DNA of 64,000 nucleotides, from the NCBI GenBank assembly GCA_013339895.1, contig JABACO010000018.1, positions 6,834,699 to 6,898,698 on the forward strand. The letters run 5' to 3'. Position numbers and translations under genes: made by a program. The notes beneath the pieces were generated by a model. The model did not search any database and was not told the DNA's origin. It saw nothing but the letters and a program-made list of their open reading frames with translations. Source of the DNA: Ephydatia muelleri. Its lineage: Eukaryota; Porifera; Demospongiae; Spongillida; Spongillidae. Shown here in pieces: positions 12,710-25,274 of this stretch. Within the stretch, counting starts at the first letter, position 1; the number at the start of each line of letters is the position of its first letter.

Positions 12710-14275
12710 GCACTCACTCACTCACTCATACAATACAACAATTTTTATACTAAAAACTCTTCCTCTTCACTGTCCATCTTAATTGTTCCCAGCACAGAAG
12801 CTGCATTGCCACGTTGGATGGCAACTGAGAGTCTCTGAGCGAGGTATGCAAAGGAGTTGGCTTCTCCAGACACCTGCCTCAATCGATGCCCCAACTCTTT
12901 CAGGAACTCTGTTGTCTTTGGTCCAAACACTCCACTTGTCTCTATTGCCACTGGAGTGAAAAAGTAGCATGAGTCAAGGTGTTTATACTTCTGCATCTTC
13001 CTATCTTCTGCCTGTTGAGCAACTGCTCCAACTTGGTGTGCAGCAATTGTGGAGTAAGAAGGTGCAAAAGTATCCGGACACGTTGCATCCCACACCAGAA
13101 GTTGCCCACACTTCCAAGGGACAATTGAAACACCATCAGGGCGCTTCCCATCTGAACAATACAGACCTGAAGGCTCCAAACGTGATGGAACATGTGCTGA
13201 AACCAAAGCTCTGTGTATGATCTCGTTCATAGCTGAATGGCAGTGATGGCGTCCTGCACTCTTTCTGCAGCTTAAGCCATGAGTGGCAAACTGAGACACC
13301 TCTGCCCCACAGTGTTGGCAGGTATGGCTTTGACATAAAGGTAGTCCCATAGATATTCTCATAGTAGCATTATCCATGCATAGTCCCAGTGATGTAACCG
13401 GCAGGGCATTTAACCATGCACCGGACTCCTTACAGGATGCTGCAAGGAAACGAGCCCTGTTCATTGGATTAGATGAGTCTGTATCTGCAATAGAAGATAC
13501 TCTGATTGTATCCCATGTCTTCTGATGATGGGCAGCAGCATCAGTGGGGGGTTGTTCCTGACACCCTTGGGACCATGCAGCAAGAGCCTCATCCACATAG
13601 CTGAGCTGGGGTGGTTGCATATTTGCAGCAGATTTGCTGGCAGAATTAGGTGAGCAAGTCCGGAGGAGGCAGCAGCTGAAGCCAAGAAGGCAGAAGGTGC
13701 CAGCTGCACAGCGCTCTGAATTCCAAGCCCACCATGACGCACAGGCAAAGTGGATTGTGTCCAAGAGGAGTCACTTTCAGCCAGTTGGATATTAAAAGAG
13801 CTACAGACTGTTGCTCTGAGTTCATCATCATAGATCTTTAAACTGGATGAGAGAAAGCAAGGTGACGTTCTGAGAAGGTACAGAAGTTTAGGTATGGCCA
13901 AAGAGTGACGCAATAGGAGATAGGCATCATGACAAGTTAGGTAATGGAGTCTCTCACGAAGGCACTTCAGCATGGCGGTCTTGGCATCAATAGCTACTCT
14001 GATGGAACCAATATCTCAAATTGGTGAACCCAATAGTGTGGCATCAGCTTGATTAACCACACGTATCCCAGATAAGGCAGACTGTACAGTGGCAATGAGA
14101 TCAGGGTTGATACTTATTACTTCAGATTTCTGGGGATTGAGGTCTAGACCAACAATTCCAGCTTCTTTCTTGATCACCTCAATGTCATGAAGAACATCTG
14201 ACAGAACCCCTCCCAGAGTGCCATCATCTGGATAAAAGATGCACAATTCAGACTTCAGCAGGGAGCACACATGTT
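12710..14275 (-). pseudogene. Non-LTR retrotransposon, 5'-truncated, RT plus restriction-like endonuclease
   Basis: Minus strand. 14,270-14,016 carries a reverse transcriptase core with FYPDDGTLGG (a degenerate YADD) and then a TGA at 14,016-14,018. 13,973 to about 13,650 is the RT thumb (LPVRHGGLGIQSAVQLAPSAF). A one-base shift near 13,650 leads into 12,745, which has a zinc knuckle (CQHCGAEV...HGLSC) and a SDGKRPDG...LLVWDATC motif typical of restriction-like (PD-D/E-K type) endonucleases of site-specific LINE clades. The stop is at 12,745-12,747, followed by a short tail of TGAG repeats (12,711-12,729). The 5' truncation and short repeat tail fit target-primed insertion. Clade assignment is uncertain. 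Confidence 0.8.
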
Positions 14276-14279
14276 GTAT

Positions 14280-17190
14280 TGTGAGACAGAAGAGTATTGT
14301 TTTATCTTACTATTATCATATACCATAAATTGTTCCCTCACATTTCCTCTGTCCCGTCTAGTTTTTGGACAATCCTGTGAGTGTCTTTCACCAATTCCTA
14401 GATTTATTCATGAAGAGATACAGTGTACATGTGGCGATATTGTATGCAATGAATGGCTTACCACAACAGACATCCCATCATCAGAATCCTGTGAATATTG
14501 CATTCATAATAGTGCTATGCCTTTCACAGCATGTTTTGATAATTGTCAAACGATAGCATATCTTATCTATAGAAGTAGTATAAGGACAGCAAATCAAACT
14601 AACATAAATGCCATACATGCACTTCAGATTACAGTTATTGATTGCACTTTTTAAATAAATCGGAAATACATGCACGACAACTAGCATGCACACCACAAAG
14701 ATTCTTGTAACTCTGATTGTATTTATTATCACATGCACCTGGTAATTAAGTCTTAATTTGTTGATAGTGCCTCTATCATGCAAGCATTAGTAACAACATA
14801 AATTCTATATAATGCTAGGCTTATGTTTAAAATATCAATACACAATTGTGTAGCACACTGACTTACATTTGCTAGAAATGCAAATTATCACATTTTGTGA
14901 TCAGCATACCAAGTACGTAACTGAACACTCTATGCTCCACTGCACATGAAATGGTAGACTTACTGCAGCTTTTTCAAGGTTACTTGCAGATGCAGGAATC
15001 TATATAAATTAAAAACAGAAATTCTATACAATGCAGGGAATAACACACATTTATGAAACACACTGACTAAAAATGCACTTTTTTTAACACTCTATGCTTC
15101 ACTGCACAAGAAATGCTACACTTACAGCAGTTTCTTCAGCTTCACTTGCACATGCAGGAGTCACATGCTATAGTGAGAATTTAACATACATATCTGCAAC
15201 TTTAGGCCCCACGTGGCATTCAGCATGCAGCCTCTAGCTTTGTGACCAGCTGTAACAGGGCCAAGGCTGTGGTCCTTGCCAACAGGCTGTACCTCAACTT
15301 AACACCAAACACAAAAGAACAGAATGGATGTAAGATTAGGCTATGCAAAAATTGAATTTCATTCAAACGGCTTTACTTTGCTATAAAAATGTGTGATTAC
15401 TTATTATTCTTTGCAAGCTTTATAAGCTGCAGAATAACTTGAATAAACTTGGATTTGATTGTCGTTTTAGTTAATTTTCAGAACAATGCATTTAACAAAG
15501 CTAAAAAGGCCACTGTTATTTAACTTTCTGTTTTGATAACTAATTTTTGTTTAAATTTAAGACACACAAAATGGTTGTTCTTACTTCATTAAATATTAGA
15601 CTAATGAAACAAAAGGTATAAAATAACAGCTTCACCCTTAACATGTAACATTTCAATAACTCTCTTTTTAATTTTGTTATAATACCTTATCTTTCCGTGT
15701 GCCCATGTTCTGTAGAATACAGTGCACATATTCACATGACTAATGGAACACAGTTTGTTAACCTCATACGCATCCAGACTTTCTTAGGTCCATGACTGCG
15801 CCTGTTGGGAAAATCCCCACTTGCGAGCAAGCAGAAGTATAATCTTTATGCAACAACACACGTACACACCACATGCATTAACCTTATCAGACCAGTGAAA
15901 ACATGATGTAATAATTGTACAAAGTCACAACAAGGGACTCCGTGAGGGATATGGGTAGTACAATGCACGAGTGTGTACATATATATGTATGTATGTATTT
16001 ATGTCAATAATAAATGTAGTACTGGTATAATATAATGTTTTTTTACAATTCATAATGTCATTTCAAAACAAGCATTAACAGATAAAACGTGCTGTTGATC
16101 GTCATCCTATAATTCAAATTTTAAGTAAACAGCATCAGAAACAAATATATTCAATGCCCTAACTATGTGAATTATCTATTCACATACATCTTCTCCAGGT
16201 TGTACCCCACATACACTGTATGGCTAATGCATATTAGCATTCTGAAAATACATTACACACGTATTTAGAATTTTTGGCACACTTACAGGTGGCTGTGCAT
16301 CCTTCTGTTTCTAAAAGGGAGGCAATATCAGTATAATGGCATATGCATCCTCATTTTAAATGGATATCTTATATGAAAACATCATTTGTTATACTTACAG
16401 ATGGCTGTATATCATTAGCATGTTAAAATATAATAAAAATTCCTGGATTATTGGCAGCAAACTAAATCAAATTGAAAACTTGTTCAATAACACAACAAAA
16501 ATTATCATTGCATGACAAATTTAACTTATCAATGCATGTTTCCCTTTCTCTGATGAACCCTATTGTGAAAACCGTAACATATTAAAAAACAAATAGCCAC
16601 ACCTAACCATCCATCTTTTTATCACCTGCCCCTCTGGCATATCTTTGAGGGACCATCTACATGTACAATACTTCACATTTTCACCATCCTTTTGCCATCC
16701 TCATCAGCAACATTCAGAACTTCCATCAACAAGTAAACCCAAGCATCCTGTTTCCAATTTGCTGGCCCTATAATATCAATGTTTGCTGAGGCTGTAAATC
16801 TCCCATCCCATCCATGTCCACACCATTTATGTAACTTGTAAATGCCATCTGTAACTATGGTGATAAAAAGGCCGTGGGCTTTATGTGCCACAGACTGTAA
16901 GTATAACAAATGATGTATTTGGTAAGATTATCATTTGTACACTATAACGAATGCTGGGAATTCTATCAAGCTCCAAAGAGAGTCCCAAAGTGTGTGTGTG
17001 GTGAACCTGTTGGAACTCTGCTGTGTGTGGGTGTTTAGCTATGACAATATTGCTGCTAGGAAGTTCATGCCTATGGATCACCTGATACCAACCCTAAAAA
17101 GTGGCTTAACTAACCGACTCCACCCTTACTCCCTGATATGTGACTTACCAGCACATGTATGCACTTGTATGTGCCTTGGGTATGTGTATG
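14280..17190. other. AT-rich intergenic or intronic DNA, no gene seen
   Basis: About 2.9 kb with no domain-bearing frame over about 130 codons, several A/T runs and no clear repeat. I see nothing to annotate. Confidence 0.5.
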
Positions 17191-17193
17191 TAT

Positions 17194-17286
17194 GTGTTAG
17201 TATGTGTTTGCATGTACCTCGTTTCACTTATAGCAAGAAGGACAGTACATTTTAAATCCGACAATTGTTTGGGCCTGCTGTCATGG
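17194..17286 (+). repeat. Inverted repeat flanking SRCR exons, left
   Basis: About 93 bp running from GTGTTAGTATGTGTTTGCATG to GCTGTCATGG. It is the reverse complement, with few differences, of 21,278-21,366. Between the two lie all the SRCR exons of this window. Confidence 0.8.
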
Positions 17287-17581
17287 CACCCATTCCCTTT
17301 TATGTTAATTAGGAATGGGATGAGGTGATGGACAGGGTGGGAGAGAGATAGGCAGTAACTAAAGCTATACCATATAGCCAAGCCACACACCACACTTACC
17401 ATGGTGCTAAGCCAGACTCTTCTCCTGTCTCCTTTACTTTTTACCACAGTCCTCCCAGGGAGGGTCACCTCTGCATTCTTGAATGTGCCCCATTAGGCAT
17501 CTAGAGAGAGAAGGTAGCCCTGGGAGGATACGGAGAGAAGGGAAGGGAAGAGGAGAGGCAGGTAGTGTATAGTGTCTCTTA

Positions 17582-20580
17582 CCAAAACCACCATGTCCAT
17601 GGCACCCAGTTGGTGTGGAGAACTGCCAGCATTATGACGATGCAGGTGAGATCTGCAGACCAGGTAGGATGTAACTGTGAATACATGTGTAGGTGTGCAC
17701 TATTTTGAGTATTATTCATCACTGACACTCAATGATGCATGTATGGCTTGCACATGTAGTGACATGGTGTGCTAAATGTATTGAATTTAAGGTCCCCTAG
17801 TCTTATTAAAAAAAAAATTATACTTTGCGAGTGAGAGTTTGTTAGATATATAAGTAACACAATCAAAGTACACTAAAAGAAAAACACACCTACACACACA
17901 CACACACACACACCTACTACACACCACACAGAACTAGATTTGTATTTGTATATATATTCACCACTTATTCTAGCTGTTTAATTTCATGAAGCGTTATAAA
18001 AAGATATGCATAGTAGAGAAGTTGATGACTGGTGAAAAATCTGTGTGAGTTGTCTTTGAGTGGGAAGAGAGAAGGGAGGGAGAGAAGGGAGGAGGGATCA
18101 ATAGCTGTGTGATCTTAACAATTGTTTTTGTTCTCCTCCAATGGGTGTGGCCCAACAAACAACGTCACCAGCACTGTGTGCACCGATAGGGACATCAGGC
18201 CTCAGAGGGGTCATGCCATATATGGGCATAATTGAGATCTGCCTCTTTAATGTGTGGAGGTCTGTGTGCACCAGTAATCAGAGCCACATGGAGTGATGGG
18301 CCAACACATCAAGGATTGCCTGTGAGCAGATGGATCTTGAAGCCCAAGGTAAGTGTGTGTCATGTGGGTGTCATGTGGGTGTCATGTGGGTGTGTTATAA
18401 TGCTAATGGAGGCAGACCAGTTTTTAATAAGTGGTAATGATAAGTAAAGGATTTGTGCACGAATAAACAAGAGTAGTGATAGTGAATGTTTACCTCCTTG
18501 TTGTCACATTGCAAATGGTTACCAGCTCAGGCTGGCAGATGGGATCAACCAGTTTGAAGGGAGAGTGGAGATATGCCTAGATGACCAGTGGGGCACCATC
18601 TGCTCCAACAGCTGGAGCAGTGCTATGGCACAGGTGGTGTGCACACAGCTTGGCTACACCATCAACGGTAGGTATGCTGCATACATCAGGTTTACCTCTG
18701 GACCACTCCCCAACCTCTTACATGTTGTGAAGCGTATTGGAAGTTATATGATGCATTTTTAAAAAGGAGAGGGGGAGGGGGAGGCTGGGCATGATCTGTA
18801 TGTAGATGTGTGTACACTTGTGCCTATTATTGTCTGTTGTAGCTGCACTTATATATGCTTCATTGAGTTTTGTAAGCTATACTGCATAGAAATGCTGCTT
18901 TTGGAATGGGAACCAACCCCATTTTAAATGGTGAACTTGCCTGTAAATGGAACTGAGACATCTCTCCTGCAGTGCTACATAAGTGTGGACCAGATCAGCT
19001 GTGGACACTCAGAAGACATAAACATTCTGTGCCCTTGTATGGCTTTCCATTTGGGTACCTCAATGATATGTCACCTGCCCCCTCCTCTCCACCTGCCCTC
19101 TCCTCTCCACCTGCCCCCTCCTCTCCACCTGCCCTCTCCTTCCCACCCGACCCCTCCCATGGCTACCCTTGTCCCTGTGCGAGGGAGAATGGAGATGGAG
19201 TGATGCTGGTGTGATATGCAAAGGTGTGCTGATGAGAGAGAGGGAGAGGGAGGGATGGGAGGGAGGGGTGAGGGGAAGGTGGAGGTGGAAGGGGATGTGA
19301 TGGGGAGGGAGAGGAGGGATAGGTGAAGTGGGAGGGTGAGATGAAGTGGGAGAAGTAAGGTGGGTGAGGGGCTGGTGACTTAAATTTGTATGTCTCCATG
19401 CTAATGACAACCACTCAATAAAGAAGAGATGATGGAGCATCAGCCTTAGTTGGTTGTAAATTGTATAAACTACACACTTACACGCAGAGATGTATGCTGG
19501 TAGCTTCATTTCTAAATGGAAAGAAGTCAAATTTCCAGTGCAATAATGGCTTACTTCTCCCTCCCTCCCTCTATTACTCTATTGTTAAATCCACAACCTG
19601 TTAGTATGGGTCTATTCGTCAACAATGGCACATCCCACATGGGGAGGTTAGAGGTATGCCTTGGAGTTACCTTTGGGTCTGTGTATGATAAGAACTGGAG
19701 CACAGCTGGAGCCTCTGTGGTGTGCAGACAGCTGGACCATCGTCCCAAGGTGGGCAGGGGGCAGGGGGCAGGGGGCAGGGCTTGGCCATAGTGGGTGTGA
19801 AGGGAGGTGCTAGGCCATAGTGTGTGTGATGGAAGGGGCAAGGCCAGGTCTCATTTTGATGTGGGCCTGATCCAGCTCAAGGATGTGATCTGTTGTGGGA
19901 ATGAGACTTCCATCATGGAATGCAGATGCCAGCAGCCCGGGCTGATAGACAGCACATGCTCCACCCACTCCAGGGACGTGTCTGTTCTCTGTATAGGTAC
20001 GGTGCTGTTGATGGCCATATAACAGTGCGATTGGCATGATGTTGATGGCCACATAACAGTGGTGTTGGCATGATGTTGATGGCCACATAACAGTGGTGTT
20101 GATGGCCACATAACAGTGCTGTTGATGGTCACATTACAATTAGTATTATTGCAAACAGTTCAGGCTACAGACATCGGGTCTCTTATTATGTAACATGTGT
20201 CACATTGTGTGGCTCTATGTTATGGGGGCATCGGCTGGCTCTATAATGCACCCCAGCTGCTACCTAATGGATGATGTTTGATGTGAGCTTTGTGAGCTTT
20301 GTGGTCACTACGTCATCTAAAGTATCATCGATGTGGTCATCCTGCAATGCATTGCTTTGTAAAATAAATGGCTACTGTTATGTAATATTTATTTTTCTTC
20401 ACTTCAGCTAATAATTCAGTGTGTAGCCATGGTGACGTGAGGCTGGTAGCCACAGGCAGCGACCGTGAAGGGAGGGTGGAGTTTTGTGCTGGTGGAGAGT
20501 AGACCACTGTATGTAGCAATGGATGGGATGAGAGGGAAGCCAGTGTGGTGTGCAGGCAGCTGGAACATTCTGGAGATGTA
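17582..20580 (+). pseudogene. Scavenger receptor cysteine-rich (SRCR) domain exons, decayed
   Basis: Six plus-strand segments match SRCR domains. About 17,582-17,663: CPWHPVGVENCQHYDDAGEIC, donor GTAGG. About 18,200-18,350: IEICLFNVWRSVC, with a TGA at 18,295-18,297. 18,526-18,667: GRVEICLDDQWGTICSNSW then VVCTQLGY, donor GTAGG. About 18,928-19,035: GTETSLLQC...CGHSEDINILC. About 19,598-19,749: GRLEVCLGVTFGSVYDKNW then ASVVCRQLD. About 19,855-19,996: NETSIMECRCQQPG...DVSVLC. 20,408 to about 20,576: GRVEFCAGG, then a TAG at 20,500-20,502, then CSNGWDEREASVVCRQLE. SRCR proteins are secreted or membrane receptors with disulfide-bonded repeats. At least two in-frame stops and no transmembrane or signal exon suggest a dying gene or fragment. 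Confidence 0.75.
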
Positions 20581-21277
20581 TGTCCCTTTCAATCAAAACA
20601 CACTCATGGCATGATCTGTGTAGTTTGCGTTATAGCCTACTGCACAAGATTTTTCCTCATTTGTGGAAATGATTTTTACAAACTATCTTCTCTCCCCTCC
20701 CCATCCTCTCTTTCTTTCCCTCTTCTCCCTTCTCTCAATACTTCTGTTCTTCCCAATCCCTCCTCCCCACCCCTTCTTAATCCTCCTCCCCCCCCCCCCC
20801 CCCCCCCCCCCTTCTAAATCCTTGTTCCCCATTATCAGCATCTTTGGATGTCTCCATCATGCAGCATGGACCTAACAGGTTGCATGTTGACCACTAACCA
20901 GAGAGAGTTGGAAGACATTTGACCCTGAGTGAATAAGAACTACATCGATACAGACTGACAGAATACATGCTGGAGGATTACTGGACTAGTCATTCAGCAT
21001 ATTACCTCTCAGCATCTTGTCACATTTGTGGCTGGTGAATGGAGTGCTTTACTTTCTCCAATCTCAACAAATATCCGTGTGTTTGTGTTATGTGTATGTA
21101 TATGTGATTGTGCATTCATGTGTGTTGTTTCAGATTTAGCTTCTTTGCCATTATAGCTGACACATTAATGATTGTTCCTACATCAACATCAAAGGCACAG
21201 GTCTGGGCGCTTTTTTACTTCCTTTTCTATGACAGATAAAGTGTGCTCAGTATTTCATAGTTTCGTAAGTTTTTTTT

Positions 21278-21366
21278 CCATGACAGCAGAAAAACAATTG
21301 TCGGACTTAAAATGTACTGCCCTTCTTGCTATAAGTAACAAGGTACATGCAAACACATACTAACAC
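21278..21366 (-). repeat. Inverted repeat flanking SRCR exons, right
   Basis: Partner of 17,194-17,286, sharing the core CCTTCTTGCTATAAGT. The distance between arms is about 4.1 kb. No target-site duplication was recognised. Confidence 0.8.
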
Positions 21367-21369
21367 TTA

Positions 21370-24300
21370 AAATGCTATTACTTGCCATGATGTGCATGTG
21401 AATAATAGTACATGTACATGCTTTTATGCATACGGCAAGCTTCTTTCCGTGCTGTATGCAGATGCCCAGGATTTGGCCAAGGTCAACCAATGGAGTTGTA
21501 CGACCATGTAATTCAAGACCCCTCAAAGTTCCACAACCTCAGGGACTACTACAGGCTCTTCCTCATCACTGCTATTTTTCCTTTCATTTATTCAGGCATG
21601 CAAACCACGTTCATTACAACATCGGCCATCATATTATAAGGATTGCTTAAGGATGCTGCAACACAACAATATTATGTGCCTGTCAATTTTTCCTTTAAAC
21701 CTGCAGACATTTAATGCTGGTCTCCATGTTCTGGGGGTTGTACCAATATGTAGAAGGAATATGTTGGAGGAGATAACAAAACACTATTACACAATAAGTG
21801 TCATGTTATAGTTGGGATGCGGAATGTTGACGGTCTTGTGGTAGTATTGACAGAGGTTCGAATCTCGCACTGCGTGACATAGTATCGTATGCAGTAATAT
21901 GCAGAGTTTGCCCACGCCATGGTATGCAGATACATATCCAGACATGCACGTGTGCGGACCAATATGCATACTCGTACCTAGATATGTCAATGTCCAGTGC
22001 AGTGTGCAGATGGGTATTGTTGGGGCTAAGTATCGGGTGCGTACCGCACCCATATCGCGAGCAGCAGTTTAGCCCGTAAATTACGATAGTGCGCAATAAA
22101 TAGGAATATAGGCCGTTTTAACCACACCCATGAAAACGCATTCATATGAGTGTGGCTACTATAATTACCTCGACCGAGTCGCGTACTCACAGGTAAGTTA
22201 TTGGATCCCTATAATCATTGTAAACTTCTGATACCTACATCTGTGACTATTTCTAGCGGGTGTAGCCTATTTGAGCAATTAATTTTGATATCATTATCTG
22301 CGCATGCTCGGTTTTAAGTTTTGCACGTGTTGGTCATTAGTGGAGGTGACGACGCACGATCGAGCAAAGGAAACAAAAATAGGCAACTTGGTTTAGTTCC
22401 CAACGAAATAGGAGGAAAGGAAAATTGGACTACTGGGCTATCTGTGGAGACAGTACTAATGGAGCTGTTCCCAACGTCAGAGAAATTGGATTGTTGATTT
22501 TGATCACTATATAGCTGACGAATCAGTGAGGTGCAACTGTGCAAGATAAAGAGTTTCGGACAACGCGGGTGACAGGCGGAGGTTATAAAGGCATACCAAA
22601 CGGACTTGAGCAGTCTAGGCCTGGTAAGTTGTGCGTGTTTACACTGTAGGTGTTGCTTATGTCAAACCAGGACAAGTGTGTGATTCAGTAGATGCAGTTA
22701 GGCGGCGTTTCAAGTTGTCACAAAGGTTTACATGCTTACGTCATGTTTGTTCTCTTAAGCACAGTGCCGACCAATAGAACGCCATTACGTGAAGAGCATA
22801 GTACGTTGTATGTGTGCATGTGGATTATGTGCGTGTGCCAATAACTTCAGGGTCAGGAGATGTTTAAGCGAGTACATCGAGACTGAAATGGTGGAAGTGA
22901 CCAACCCCGGCAAAAGAAGAAACGCAGGTACAGAGTAGGCATGCTATGACTTTCCTTTCTGACCACAGCTCTTGAGCCGACGCCAGGGTGTACTACGGCC
23001 AAATGAAAACGTTTCGCTGCATGGCCAACCAAGGGGATGACGACGATGGCATTGTAAAGCATAAGCTAGCTACCACCGCGGTCAGAGAGTAAGTAAATGC
23101 TGAGTTCTTTGTGCATAACCTCTGTAATATTTTAGCGTGTGCTTGTAAGGAAACCGTCGACAAGTGCCGCGAGAGTAGTAGAGGCTCGTGCTCGCCTTCC
23201 AAGAGGCCTCTGCTAGGCGGAGAGTGCCCTTTTATCTACATCAGCAGGATGTGATGGAGACTTTGATCGCCAGCTTGGAACTATATATGCCTGTTTATTT
23301 TTTGACCAAGTTGTATTTCAGCTGTAATTTGATTAAAATTTGCCGTATTATTGCTGGCGTGGTTCAGGGTTTAAGCACTAGCCTTCAAGTATGCAGAACA
23401 GAAAATGGACGATTCGAATACATGACGTGTACAGAGTCTGCACGCGTTCATCTGAAGTATGCAGACAGGTGATGACGAATATACTGAATCCATATGCAGA
23501 CCGCGATATCATACGTATAAGCGAAGTGTTCGTTCTGAGACGTATACATGGCGCCGCATTCGTGACGTATGAAAAACTGCTCACGTGTCGAGTGCAGACG
23601 AGTATCGATTAGTATGGGTGCAATATACAAGGCTGCATACGGTACACTGTCGCGCCGTGTCGGGGCTTGACGCTTTGCACGTGCGCCATCAGTCAAAGGT
23701 TCGAATCTCGGTAGAGGCATTTTTTTCTTAATGCCTTGCACGTGCGCATCCGTCGTTACAAATCGTACTATTTCATACCATTTCGTACTATTTTTTGTAT
23801 TCTTTTTTATCAATGAACGATTGCTATCGAAACAGCACGATCATTGTTCTTCTATGTTAGGCTTTTTGATACTACGAACACTTTGACGGTGCACCGTGCT
23901 ACTTCTTTGCTACCATCGATCGTAATTTGATTATAATACGATGACGAATCTGGAATTGCACAAATAAGCATTTGGGATGAGTGCACATGAATTTTCTTAC
24001 ACATCTTCATTACTGTTTTGGCATCCCAGCAAGGTAGAATTTTTGATTGCAGGCTCAACACCAGGCACAGATATTGTACCACTGTGTGTTACACATAAAG
24101 ATAGCAGTGAATTGTATACAAATTAGACTTACCTCTTTGTTACATTACTTGGAATGTCTTTACTCTTTGGATGCCATGCTAGTTCATATCTGCATGCATG
24201 CATATACAAACAACCATTGTAAGTAAGAAATGTGTGGATTGCAACTTCATAATGCATGCATGTTTGCTGCACTTGTGACCTTATAAGTACATGACATGTT

Positions 24301-24770
24301 TGGTTACTTTACTACTATGGTAATTATGTTTCTTCTGACGAGCACATAGTTCAGATGACTTCAATAGTGCTATTTACTCCCAGAACAGCAATGTGTATCC
24401 CACATTAGTGTAGTACAACATGTTTAAAATGCCAGTTCACTCCATCTTCATCTGTCTTTTTCCAGTTCATAATAAGTATGGTTTGTTACAACCATATGTG
24501 CAAGGGAATGGTAGACACACAAGATGTGCATACACCCCAGTGCCCCACCTGGGTTTGACTTCAGCATCTACATGGTCGGTTCACATGCATGTCACTGAAT
24601 CGCATGTATGTAAATGTACAACAATGTATTCAAAGCGATTCTTTGTAATAAGCACAACACTTACATGTATCCTACAGATGATTATTTGGTTGTGTGAGAA
24701 TGCATGCATATATGCACTTGACGTTCAAAGAGTTAATGTTGCATTGACATCTGCAGCAGGTAATGTAATT
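21370..24770. other. Intergenic, no protein gene recognised
   Basis: Only short frames without domains. A poly-C run lies just before this interval (about 20,790-20,811). Two tRNA-like B-box sites are listed separately. A splice-donor-like CCTG|GTAAGT at about 22,622 could mark an untranslated first exon, but nothing downstream supports it. Confidence 0.4.
21812..21880 (+). repeat. Possible tRNA-derived SINE fragment
   Basis: GGTTCGAATCTCG at about 21,855 is close to an RNA polymerase III B box and sits about 40 bases after TAGTTGGGATGCGG, a weak A-box-like string. A similar B box (GGTTCGAATCTCGG) occurs at about 23,698. Neither folds into an obvious complete cloverleaf by eye, so these are more likely SINE or tRNA-pseudogene pieces than tRNA genes. 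Confidence 0.3.
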
Positions 24771-25241
24771 ATTAAGAGTCACTTCCACAAGGATCCTTAC
24801 TTTTTGAATGAGTGGAGTCATCCTAGCTATTTGAAAATATCCATGGAATCTCTGGTTCATGTAACATTCCCCCCCCACGTTTGACCATCTTTCTTTAAGT
24901 GAACGAGTAGGCTTCTTGGTTAGAGACAGCTGAAAACAAGACATTAAACAAACCATTCGTTAAAGTGTTTCAAAACCCTTTATTAGTTTCTTGATTTAAC
25001 TAGCCTATCAACATGAAACTGTCTTTGCCTTCCAATAATGATCAGATAATGTTGCTGAATGAAAACATCTGGCTCAAATGCATTTGAAGGTGATCAACTT
25101 TCTGCAATATATAATTCCTGGCTTCATTAGTCTCAGCTGTTTTACACAGTTCAGTGTGCTGCTTGAGTATGTAAAGTACAGACACCAATGCAATAATCTC
25201 TAAAGACCAGTACATAACATACCATGTCCAGAAAGAGGGGG

Positions 25242-25274
<33 letters not shown>

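Noticed and set aside
14271..14654. 127-codon plus-strand frame with several cysteines
   Set aside because: No recognisable Cys spacing or domain, starts at the truncated LINE edge, no splice context.
21855..21867. A functional tRNA gene at the GGTTCGAATC motif (and at 23,698)
   Set aside because: No convincing acceptor stem, anticodon arm or A box; kept only as a possible SINE fragment.
23188..23813. Overlapping frames of about 70-120 codons on both strands
   Set aside because: No domain, mutually overlapping, and they include the tRNA-like repeat; treated as noise.
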